Source: Caulobacter segnis
Lineage (GTDB): Bacteria > Pseudomonadota > Alphaproteobacteria > Caulobacterales > Caulobacteraceae
Direction of reading: 5' to 3'
NCBI RefSeq assembly: GCF_029543125.1
Contig: NZ_JARQWW010000001.1
Coordinates: 620,001 to 684,000 of the forward strand
DNA length: 64,000 bases
The stretch's first letter is position 1. Every line of letters begins with the position of its first letter. Below the pieces are notes generated by a model that was not told where the DNA came from, made no database searches, and saw nothing but the letters and a program-made list of their open reading frames with translations. Shown one piece after another: positions 43,495 to 51,261 of this stretch. Both the position numbers and the translations under genes were made by a program.

Positions 43495-45175
43495 TGTTCT
43501 CCCCCCTATCGGCCAGGTGACGTTGAAGGTCCGCAAGGCAGGAGAAGCGCCTTTGCTCGTCCAAGCCATAGTGGAGCCAGCCGTCGAGCGTCATGTCCTC
43601 GGGCCGACGCGTAAACAGCAGGACGGTCGTGCCGCGCGCTCTCAGCGCGGTCAGCACCGCCTCGAGCCGGCGAGGCGGCAAAAGATCGTAGACCTGGCCC
43701 AGCATCAGCAATTTGGGGGCGACGAGCATGGCGTTGGCCAGACGCAGAGCCATCATCGAGCTGAGGCTCAGGGGATGGCCCGTGGAGGCCAGCTGGGTGT
43801 CCAGGCCAAGCTGCAACTGCGCGATGCGCTCTTGCAGACCGACCATCTCCAGCGCCTCCATCATCTGTCCGGCCGTCACTTGCGACGAAGCCATGGTCAG
43901 GTACTGACGGATCGTCACCTCGGCGATGGACGGCCGGTCAAGAACCAGAACCTGCGAGCGAAGCAGGTACATGTCGAGGCCGCCCAGATCCGCGCCTCCG
44001 ATCGAGATGAGGCCGCGCTGAGGGTTGAGGTGTCGCTTCAGAACCAGCGCCAGCTTTCGCTCGGCGCCCGGCGTGGCCACGATGACAAGCTGCTCGCCGG
44101 CCTCTACGGAAAAATCGAAATGCGCATCGTCGAACATGACATTGCGCAATCTCAACGCCCCGTCCTTTGGAGCGCCCGCGCCCCTGGCCTGAGGCGCTTC
44201 CTGGGGAATGGAGAAGAGGAGCGAGATTTCTTCGGAGCTGGCCACCAGCTCGTAGAAGTTGTCCAGGTAGTAGCCCAGCTGCGCGATCCCGTAGAAGACG
44301 CTGGCCAGGATCAGTTCAGCGGCGACCAGCTGGCCGATCGACAGTTCGCGGCGCAGGATGAGGTCGCCCCCAAGCATCAGCAGGGCGGCGCTGGCGAAGG
44401 CGTAGAGCAGCAGGTAGCCGAGGGTCTGGGCGAAGCTGTAGCGAAAGTAGAGTTTGTGGGCTGCGACATAGTCGGCCGTCACCGCATCGGACTTGTCCAT
44501 GGCGAAGGCGAGGTGGCGGCTGGACTTGTAGAAGCCGTTCGAGCTGCCCACGCTCTCAAGCCATCGCGCGGCGTTGTGCTTGGCATGGCTGAGGGCCACC
44601 GCGCCGCTTATGGCCCCCCGGCGCCACGCCAGCCAGATTGCGATGACAATGGCGATGACCGTGACGTTAAACGCCAGGAAGAAGGGATGGTAGAAACTTG
44701 TGACCACCAGTCCCACCAGCCCCTGAAGCACAATCGTGAAAGCGCCGATGACCAGCGCCGGCACGGCCTTTTGAATGACCGAGACATCGAAATAGCGGTT
44801 GAACAGATCACTGCGGTTTGCGTCGCCGAAGAACGGGTTTTGAGCATGCACCGCCCGAATGGTGATCTCCGCGACGATGCGGGCAAAGACGCGACGCTCA
44901 AAAGCCGCCATCAGATGGACCCGAAGCGCGCTCAATCCGGCCACCAAAAGCAACAGCACGAGCAATACCGCTGACAAGGTCCAAAGCGGCGCCGGCAGCG
45001 CAATGTTGGCGACGCTGTTGATCAGCAGCTGAACCGAGATCGGGGTGGCCAGGGACAAAAGGCCGATCGCCAGGGTGTAGACCAACCCCAGGCGGACATA
45101 GGCGGCCTCCGGGCCGACAATTTCCGCAAGCCAGGCGACCGCTTCTTTAAATCCGATCCGATCGTTCGTCGCCAA
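43478..45175 (-). CDS. ABC-transporter-like protein with degenerate ATPase domain
   Basis: A 565-residue half-transporter with an ordinary type I exporter membrane domain (six helices, residues 20-310) but a nucleotide-binding domain that has lost its motifs: the Walker A position reads VATPGAERKLAL without GKS/T, the signature reads LSLSSMMAL instead of LSGGQ, and Walker B reads LLMLGQVYDL without the catalytic glutamate. The fold is retained. It either works as a non-hydrolysing partner of another ABC protein or has an altered mechanism. First gene of the trio with HlyD and TolC proteins. Confidence 0.85.
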   Translation of the reverse strand: MATNDRIGFKEAVAWLAEIVGPEAAYVRLGLVYTLAIGLLSLATPISVQLLINSVANIALPAPLWTLSAVLLVLLLLVAGLSALRVHLMAAFERRVFARIVAEITIRAVHAQNPFFGDANRSDLFNRYFDVSVIQKAVPALVIGAFTIVLQGLVGLVVTSFYHPFFLAFNVTVIAIVIAIWLAWRRGAISGAVALSHAKHNAARWLESVGSSNGFYKSSRHLAFAMDKSDAVTADYVAAHKLYFRYSFAQTLGYLLLYAFASAALLMLGGDLILRRELSIGQLVAAELILASVFYGIAQLGYYLDNFYELVASSEEISLLFSIPQEAPQARGAGAPKDGALRLRNVMFDDAHFDFSVEAGEQLVIVATPGAERKLALVLKRHLNPQRGLISIGGADLGGLDMYLLRSQVLVLDRPSIAEVTIRQYLTMASSQVTAGQMMEALEMVGLQERIAQLQLGLDTQLASTGHPLSLSSMMALRLANAMLVAPKLLMLGQVYDLLPPRRLEAVLTALRARGTTVLLFTRRPEDMTLDGWLHYGLDEQRRFSCLADLQRHLADRGENNALPS

Positions 45176-45791
45176 TTGCGCCTCGTCACAACATCAGGCG
45201 AAGCGCGGATCGCTTGTGCATGAAGCGCCACGCTCCGCGCGCAGAAGCGCGTTTGCGCACCGCCACGTCCGGCGGCGATACACCAAGACCTCGCCAAGCA
45301 TGAAAGGCCATTTCGTTACAAATTGTGTACGCCGCTCCACCGCCGATGGGCGCTCAGGCGCGCCTCTTGGGCGGCCTTGTGAAGGCGCGTCTGACTGCAG
45401 GATACGGAACTAGGCGAACACGCGCTTCAACGGGTGGGCGGCGCTCTTCGTCGGACTTCATCCGTGCCGAACATGTGCCCCCCTTTGAGCGCGTGAAGGT
45501 TGGCGCTGGATAGCTTCAGGCAAGGCCCCTATCGGCGCCCCCGACGCTGAGCCTTGGATGTCGGGACGCGCGGCGCAAGGCGCCTATGATTGCGCTGACG
45601 ACCTCCGAATGACGTAGCTGGAGCATCCCAACTACGACCATCACATCGAGGGCGCGGCAGGCGCAATTGATCACGCCGAGCGTTCAGCCGGATCACCGGC
45701 GGCGACGGGCCTCGCCTGTGTTTGCTCCACCGCAAAAAAGCTGTCCGATTTGTCATTTGAGGATATATGTTAGCGCTTATAGATTGGATCA
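45176..45791. other. 616-base gap containing a decayed gene copy
   Basis: No intact gene. It holds the promoter region of the secretion trio on the left, a degraded copy of the small gene at 50595 (45430-45536), and before the MarR gene an AT-rich stretch (GGATATATGTTAGCGC) likely to be its promoter. Confidence 0.55.
45430..45536 (+). pseudogene. Decayed copy of the 50595-50840 gene
   Basis: GGCGCTCTTCGTC.GACTTC, CGAACATGTGCCC and GCTTCAGG..AGG are shared in order with 50690-50790. In frame it reads GGRRSSSDFIRAEHVPPFE, against GGRRSSSDFIRPEHVPAFE in the intact gene; the following part is shortened by a deletion and a stop. Confidence 0.7.
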
Positions 45792-46274
45792 ATGATCCGA
45801 TCCCAACGCACGCCCGGCGTCCTCCTGCGGCGCCTGATCGAACACCTCGATGGCGCTGTCGAGCAGTCCTACAGGGACGCTGGGCTGGATTACCGTCCTC
45901 GGTTCACGCCCATCGTGCGCGCCTTGCTGAACGATGGGCCGGCCAGCCTGCGGGCCTTGTCTTTGCGGATCGGCGTCACCCACTCGGCCATGAGCCAGAC
46001 TGTCAGCCAGATGGTTGCGCGCGGTTGGGTGGCCCTTGAGCCCGGCCTCGACGGGCGCGAACGGATCGTGTCGCTGACCCCCTTCGCACAGGAGCGGTTG
46101 CCCCAGCTGGAGCGGTGTTGGAGCGCCACCGCAGCCGCCGCCGCCTCCCTGGACGCCGACATCGGCCAACCCCTCGCCGAAGTGCTGACCCGCGCGCTCG
46201 ACGCCCTTGAGCACCGCCCCTTTTCCGCTCGCCTCGCCGAAGCCATCGCCCCTCGATCTGGAGCTGACCAATGA
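45792..46274 (+). CDS. MarR-family transcriptional regulator
   Basis: A 160-residue winged-helix protein. The DNA-binding part includes LRALSLRIGVTHSAMSQTVSQM and the wing GLDGRERIVSLTP; flanking helices form the dimer. It overlaps the S41 peptidase gene by four bases (ATGA), so it probably regulates its own operon. Confidence 0.88.
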   Translation: MIRSQRTPGVLLRRLIEHLDGAVEQSYRDAGLDYRPRFTPIVRALLNDGPASLRALSLRIGVTHSAMSQTVSQMVARGWVALEPGLDGRERIVSLTPFAQERLPQLERCWSATAAAAASLDADIGQPLAEVLTRALDALEHRPFSARLAEAIAPRSGADQ

Positions 46275-47620
46275 TCAGTCTGCGTCTTGCCGCCTCAATC
46301 TGCATGCTGGGCAGCCTCGCCGGCACGGCTGCTTTGGCCCAGCAGGCGCAGCCCATAGCCGTGGCCCGGGCCTCTGTCGCGCCGCTGACGGCGGCCGAAC
46401 GCGCCGCCGCCGTCGCTGCTGTCATTACGGCGGTCGAGGCACGCTACGTCTTTCCTGACCGCATCGCGGCCATCCGCGGTCGGCTGAGCGACAGCCTCTC
46501 AAGCGGCCGCTACGATGTCACCGATCCGCAGGTTTTCGCCGAGCGGATGACCACGGACTTGCGGGAGTCCAGTCAGGACCGGCACATGTACCTGACCCAC
46601 AATCCCGGCGAGTACGCCGCGGCCGTCAGCTCCAAGGGCGACGTTTTCGACAATCCCGAGGTGAAGGCTCTCTGGGCGGCGGCGGAGAAGCGGGCCAATG
46701 GCGGCCTGTCCGAGATGCGCATTTTGCCCGGGAACGTCCGCTATCTGAGGATCACCCAGTTCCACTGGGTCACCGACCGGACGGGCCAGGCCTATGACGG
46801 CGCCATGAGGTTCCTGCGCGACGGCGATGCGGTGATCATCGACCTGAGGGGCAACGGCGGCGGCAATCATGCGGCGGTCCGCTATCTGCTCAGCCATTTC
46901 ATGAAGCCTGACACGCTGGACATCACATTCCTCCAGGCTGGCAAGGAACCGATCCAGTCGCGGACGCTGGACCACCTTCCGGCGGGCCGCCTGACCGACA
47001 AGCCGCTCTATGTCCTTACCGACGGCACGGTGGGCTCAGCAGCCGAGGCTTTCGCCTATGACGTTCAACAGTTCCGCGTAGGAACGGTCGTCGGCGCGAC
47101 CACCGGCGGGGCGGCCAACAACAACGAGTTTGCGCCCATCGCCCCCGGCTTCGTGCTCAGCATCTCGTCGGGCCGACCAGTCCATCCTGTCTCCGGCGGC
47201 AACTGGGAGCGGGTGGGCGTCATCCCCGACGTCGCCGTCGATCCGGCCATCGCCTTCGACACCGCCGCCGCCCTGGCCCTGAAGGCCCTACTCGACCGGG
47301 GCGAAGGCGCGCCCGACGATCGGGCCGCATGGGAATGGGCCCGTGCCGGCGCCGAGGCGCGCCTGAAGCCGGTGAGGGTTCCCCTCAAGCAATTGCGGCC
47401 GCTCGCCGGAACCTATGGCGGGCGCACCATCCTGTTCCGGAATGACCGGCTGATCTGGCGCCTCGCCAATGGTCAGGATTTCCCGCTCACACCCATGACC
47501 GCCGACGGCCTGTTCGCGGTCGAAGGAACCAACGACCGGATGCGGGCTCGGCTGGATGGAAAGGTGCTGGAGGTGCATCGCCTGGACGCCGCCGCCCCCT
47601 CCCGTTTCCCACGAGACTGA
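46271..47620 (+). CDS. Exported S41-family peptidase
   Basis: A 449-residue protein with signal peptide (LGSLAGTAALAQ). An N-terminal helical IRBP-like cap precedes the tail-specific protease core: DAVIIDLRGNGGGN and the nucleophile serine in GTVGSAAEAFAYD. No PDZ domain is evident. A C-terminal domain of about 90 residues (PLAGTYGGRTILFRND) resembles a lipocalin-like tail. Periplasmic; substrate unknown. Confidence 0.87.
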   Translation: MISLRLAASICMLGSLAGTAALAQQAQPIAVARASVAPLTAAERAAAVAAVITAVEARYVFPDRIAAIRGRLSDSLSSGRYDVTDPQVFAERMTTDLRESSQDRHMYLTHNPGEYAAAVSSKGDVFDNPEVKALWAAAEKRANGGLSEMRILPGNVRYLRITQFHWVTDRTGQAYDGAMRFLRDGDAVIIDLRGNGGGNHAAVRYLLSHFMKPDTLDITFLQAGKEPIQSRTLDHLPAGRLTDKPLYVLTDGTVGSAAEAFAYDVQQFRVGTVVGATTGGAANNNEFAPIAPGFVLSISSGRPVHPVSGGNWERVGVIPDVAVDPAIAFDTAAALALKALLDRGEGAPDDRAAWEWARAGAEARLKPVRVPLKQLRPLAGTYGGRTILFRNDRLIWRLANGQDFPLTPMTADGLFAVEGTNDRMRARLDGKVLEVHRLDAAAPSRFPRD

Positions 47621-47877
47621 AGGCCGCGCTCATTGTCGGGCGGTCCGCATCGCCGATGGGCGCGACATTCAGGTCCGCAATGACGATCCGGGTCTGTGGG
47701 CCGATCCGATCACCTCGAAGCTGCGCGCCCTCATCCCGCTCAAAACCTGCGTCCGGGCCTGATCGAAACAGGCGCGGGTGCGGGCAGCCTTTCCGCTTGC
47801 GGCGAATGACGAAACCAAAAGTTCCTTGCGCCGCTTAACACCGTTGCGCCGCGCTGGCGGCTGCGAGCGACAGGACT

Positions 47878-48981
47878 GTGGTGTTGAAACAGCAGGATGA
47901 CTGGCGCCTCACCGACGAGGTGCATCACGAAGCGGGGCGCGGAGATCCCTTCGCCGCGGCGATCCGCGGGACGCGGATGCCGATGGTGATCACCGATCCG
48001 CGTCTGGCGGACAATCCGATCGTCTTCGCCAACAAGTCCTTTCAGACCCTCACCGGATATGACCGGGAGGAGATCATCGGTCGCAATTGCCGCTTCCTGC
48101 AAGGTCCGGGCACCGATCACAACGCCGTTCGGGCGATCCGCGGCGCCGTGGACGCCGGAGAAGACATTCAGATCGACATCCTGAACTACCGCAAGGACGG
48201 CTCCACATTCTGGAACGCCTTGTTCCTCAGCCCGGTGCGGGGCCACGATGGCGAAATCCAGTTCTTCTTCGCCAGCCAGCTCGATGTGACGGATCGGATC
48301 GAGGCGCACCGCGAGATAGCCGACCAGAAGGCTGATGTTGATCGCCTCGTGGCCGAACGAACGGCCGAACTGGAGCTGGCGCTGGAGGCCAAGACGCTGC
48401 TGCTTCATGAGGTCGATCATCGTGTGAAGAACAACCTCACCATGATCGGCTCCTTGTTGCGACTGCAGGCCAGGACGCTTCCGGATCCGGACCTGAAAGC
48501 CACGCTGGAATCCATGTTGGAACGCGTAGACGCCCTGGCGACGGTGCACCGACGACTTTATCAGTCAGACGACATAACCCGGTTCGACATCGGCGCGCTG
48601 GTGGAGACCCTGGCTCTCGATCTGGTCGGCGCCGCTGGCCGAAAGGACATCGTGCTTGAGCTCGAAACCGCCTGCGTCATGGCGCCGTCGAGTCTCGCCT
48701 CGGCGCTGGGCCTCATCATCAACGAGCTCCTCACCAACGCCCTCAAACATGCGTTCTGCGACGGCCGTCCAGGACGTCTGCGGGTGGCTGTGACCGCTTC
48801 GGGCGGCCTTGGTCGGATCATCGTGGCCGATGACGGTCCGAACGCCCGAACGGACGGACAGCCCGGGCTCGGGCGCAGCCTCATCGGTCGCCTGTCGCGG
48901 CAGATCGGCGGCGAGACCCGCTGGACGGCGTCGGACAAAGGCATGACGGCGACGATTGATTTTCCGGTAGGTGGTTCATGA
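47878..48981 (+). CDS. LOV-domain sensor histidine kinase (HWE/HisKA_2 type)
   Basis: A 367-residue soluble kinase from GTG. Residues 25-140 are a PAS/LOV domain with the flavin-binding cysteine in GRNCRFLQG (Cys71), so it should sense blue light through FMN. The HisKA_2 region has HEVDHRVKNN with phospho-accepting His181, followed by an ATPase domain (IINELLTNALKHAF). It resembles Caulobacter LovK. Overlaps the response regulator by four bases. Confidence 0.93.
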   Translation: MVLKQQDDWRLTDEVHHEAGRGDPFAAAIRGTRMPMVITDPRLADNPIVFANKSFQTLTGYDREEIIGRNCRFLQGPGTDHNAVRAIRGAVDAGEDIQIDILNYRKDGSTFWNALFLSPVRGHDGEIQFFFASQLDVTDRIEAHREIADQKADVDRLVAERTAELELALEAKTLLLHEVDHRVKNNLTMIGSLLRLQARTLPDPDLKATLESMLERVDALATVHRRLYQSDDITRFDIGALVETLALDLVGAAGRKDIVLELETACVMAPSSLASALGLIINELLTNALKHAFCDGRPGRLRVAVTASGGLGRIIVADDGPNARTDGQPGLGRSLIGRLSRQIGGETRWTASDKGMTATIDFPVGGS

Positions 48982-49427
48982 CGCCTCCTCGGCCGCTCGG
49001 CGTGTTGATCGTCGAGGATGAAGCTTTGCTGGCTATGGATATCGAGGCCATGGTCGAAGATTGCGGCCATACGGTCGTCGCCGACGCGATGTCGCTGAGG
49101 GAGGTCACCGCCCTTGCCGACCGCCCGGCGCCGGATCTCGCCTTCGTCGACATCCAGTTGGCCGAAGGATCCAATGGCCTGGATGTCTGCGCCTGGATAC
49201 GCGAGCACTGGACCGGCACGGCCGTCGTCTTCGTTACAGCCAATCCCGCAATCTTGCCCGAGGACTTCGCCGGGGCCCACGGGGTCATCGCCAAGCCGTT
49301 TTCACGCCACGGTCTGGCGTCGGCCATGCGGTTCATCAGTGAAGGGATCACAGATCCGCCCCCCAAGAGCGGACAGCCGCCAAGCTTCACGCCCTCGCCA
49401 CAGATCGCTGAACTCTGGTCCGTATAG
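48978..49427 (+). CDS. Single-domain response regulator
   Basis: A 149-residue CheY-like receiver: VLIVEDEALLAMDIE acidic pocket, phospho-acceptor Asp58 in AFVDIQL, and the conserved Lys in VIAKPFS. No output domain; probably phosphorylated by the overlapping LOV kinase and acting by protein contact or as a phosphate sink. Confidence 0.92.
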   Translation: MTPPRPLGVLIVEDEALLAMDIEAMVEDCGHTVVADAMSLREVTALADRPAPDLAFVDIQLAEGSNGLDVCAWIREHWTGTAVVFVTANPAILPEDFAGAHGVIAKPFSRHGLASAMRFISEGITDPPPKSGQPPSFTPSPQIAELWSV

Positions 49428-49530
49428 TCCGCCGCCGACGCCGTCGCCGCCGATGCGCTGCGGCGTCAGGGCGCCGATCCGGGGTTCGCCTTTCCGGACG
49501 AGCACTTTCCCGGAGCCGACCTGCCGTTGA
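49428..49530 (+). pseudogene. Decayed copy of the 3' end of the 40640-40900 gene
   Basis: Shares GCGTCAGGGCGCCGATC, GACGAGCACTTTCC and GACCTGCC in the same order with 40820-40900. The frame reads AADALRRQGADPGF and DEHFP, against AADALWRQGADLIH and DEHFP in the intact gene. No start or N-terminal part remains. Confidence 0.7.
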
Positions 49531-49582
49531 GCAGCGCTGCGCCCGCGCCCCGACGGCTTCGTGCCGGCCCATGCGTCAAATG

Positions 49583-49597
49583 GAACATTCCATGAAC
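49583..49597. promoter_or_regulatory. Possible LexA (SOS) box
   Basis: GAAC-ATTCCAT-GAAC, i.e. GTTCN7GTTC on the other strand, the alphaproteobacterial LexA consensus. It ends 57 bases before the start of the Cys-rich three-gene operon. Confidence 0.55.
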
Positions 49598-49654
49598 AAA
49601 TGATTCGACTCTCCGGAGACTCCGGGCCTAGGAGTCGACCTCCAGGAGGTTTTC

Positions 49655-49966
49655 ATGTCCATCCGATCGACGCCCGCCCCACCCCGGCGGGCGAGCGAGC
49701 CCCGATGCCTGATGCAGGGCTTCGACCCGTCCCTAAGCTACGCCATGGGTGACGATCGGCACCTTCGCGCGCGTTGCCGCTGCAAACTGATGGTGGCCGT
49801 TCCGATCCAGCAATGGCTGGACCAGGGCCTTGTGGGTCATCGCCTGAGCAGCCTGGCCGATCGCCTGCGCTGTCAGTGCGGCGCGCGTTCGGTGAGCCTG
49901 GAGGTCTGGTCGGGGCCGGCCGATCCGCAGGCTTTGGCCTATGGCGGCATCTATGTCTTTCGGTGA
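49655..49966 (+). CDS. Small Cys-containing protein, unknown
   Basis: A 103-residue protein behind a strong AGGAGG site. It carries RCRCK near residue 43 and RCQCG near residue 74, spaced like the two halves of a zinc ribbon. Three bases precede the next gene. I do not recognise the family; a nucleic-acid or metal-binding role is only suggested by the cysteines. Confidence 0.65.
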   Translation: MSIRSTPAPPRRASEPRCLMQGFDPSLSYAMGDDRHLRARCRCKLMVAVPIQQWLDQGLVGHRLSSLADRLRCQCGARSVSLEVWSGPADPQALAYGGIYVFR

Positions 49967-49969
49967 CCC

Positions 49970-50581
49970 ATGGGTTCTTGGGAAGTGAACCCCAAGCCCG
50001 ATGACCTTTGGGGCGGCGCAAGGGCTGAGCGGCCCAGCGCACCGCCGCGCGGCTGGCTGATCGAGAACGACACCCTCGTGCGCGATGACAGCTTGGCCGG
50101 CTATCAGGCGCGCGGCCAGCAGGTTCGGGCCTCCTGCTATCAGCGAGACTGCAAGCGCAGCTGCTGGATAGACATCGACTTCATGGTCAGCCGCCGGATG
50201 GGCCGGCTGTCCATGGCCGAGTGCAAGCGCTTGCTCAAGTGCGGCGCCCTTGGCGGGTGCGGGCTCGACTTTCGTGAAGAGCCGCAGGCGGGGGTGACGC
50301 TTCGCACCCTTGCGGCGGCGGGCGAGAAGGTCCGGATCGCGTTTCGGTGCGCCGCCTGCGGCGTGGCCAAGGCGACGTCTCCCGCGGCGGCGATCGCACG
50401 CCTGAAGGCCGGCAAGCGCGGCGACGAGGACACCTTGCATACGGATCTGGGCGCCAAGCTCACCAAGCCCTGCAAATGCGGCAAGACCCGTTGGGAGGTT
50501 CAGGTCCGGTGGCCGGATCCCAACGCGCCCACCCATGGCGGCGAGGCGGCGCGCGCCTACGACAAACGCATCCGATCCTGA
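49970..50581 (+). CDS. Cys-rich putative zinc-binding protein
   Basis: A 203-residue protein with several cysteine pairs: CYQRDCKRSC, CKRLLKCGALGGC, FRCAACG and CKCG. The arrangement suggests two or three zinc sites, similar in style to the preceding gene product. Function not recognised. Co-directional and tightly packed with its neighbours. Confidence 0.65.
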   Translation: MGSWEVNPKPDDLWGGARAERPSAPPRGWLIENDTLVRDDSLAGYQARGQQVRASCYQRDCKRSCWIDIDFMVSRRMGRLSMAECKRLLKCGALGGCGLDFREEPQAGVTLRTLAAAGEKVRIAFRCAACGVAKATSPAAAIARLKAGKRGDEDTLHTDLGAKLTKPCKCGKTRWEVQVRWPDPNAPTHGGEAARAYDKRIRS

Positions 50582-50594
50582 GAGGGCAGAACTC

Positions 50595-50840
50595 ATGCCG
50601 ACGCAGCGCAAGATCGCCGAACTGACCAAGGTCTATGGCGCCGAAAAGCAGCTCCTCTTCTACACGATCCCTACCCTCACGGGCGGCGGACGGCGCTCTT
50701 CGTCCGACTTCATCCGTCCCGAACATGTGCCCGCCTTTGAGGGCGAGAGCGCCTGGTTCGAGCTGGAGAGCTTCAGGGAAGGACCCTGGCGGCAGTGGCG
50801 GGCGACGCGGCGCGTGGAGCCTCCCTATCGGCCCAGATAG
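50595..50840 (+). CDS. Small hypothetical protein
   Basis: An 81-residue protein starting MPTQRKIAELTKVYG; C-terminal half rich in Arg, Trp and acidic residues (FREGPWRQWRATRR). Thirteen bases after the Cys-rich gene, so probably the third gene of that operon. A broken copy lies at 45430-45536. Confidence 0.65.
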   Translation: MPTQRKIAELTKVYGAEKQLLFYTIPTLTGGGRRSSSDFIRPEHVPAFEGESAWFELESFREGPWRQWRATRRVEPPYRPR

Positions 50841-51261
50841 GCGATAGCGCCCACGCTTGGACCATTCCCCCTCCGCGGCAGAGCCTCCAAAGCGTTGCGT
50901 TGCAGGCTCTGGCGGGGCGTTCTGTGGCGGGGCGTCGCCGGCACGGCCCGGCGACAAGATTGCAGCGTCAGAATAGATAAAGAACACCGTTTGCTCATTT
51001 TGAGTAACAGCCCGACGTCGCCCCTTGTGCCCACAGGCTCTAGAGATTTTGCAGGCGATCATCGGCGTCCCGACCGGCCGAACGTCGACTTTTCGCCGGC
51101 GCGTTATTGCAAAGTGCAAGGGCGCCGCCCTATTGACCGGCAGGCTTGCTTTCGACCGTCACAATTAAGCTCTCGCAAAGGCGGCGCTTGTTGTTGCGGG
51201 CGATTCTTCACGACGCAGTGGGGGCCGGTCGTTCGCCGCCGCGACAACCAGGGACCCCCAG
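50841..51261. other. 421-base gap before the adhesin gene
   Basis: No gene seen. A hairpin GTCGCCGG/CCGGCGAC (50934-50955, 6-base loop) may terminate the small operon, and an AT-rich stretch around 50970-51005 could hold the promoter of the adhesin gene. Confidence 0.45.
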
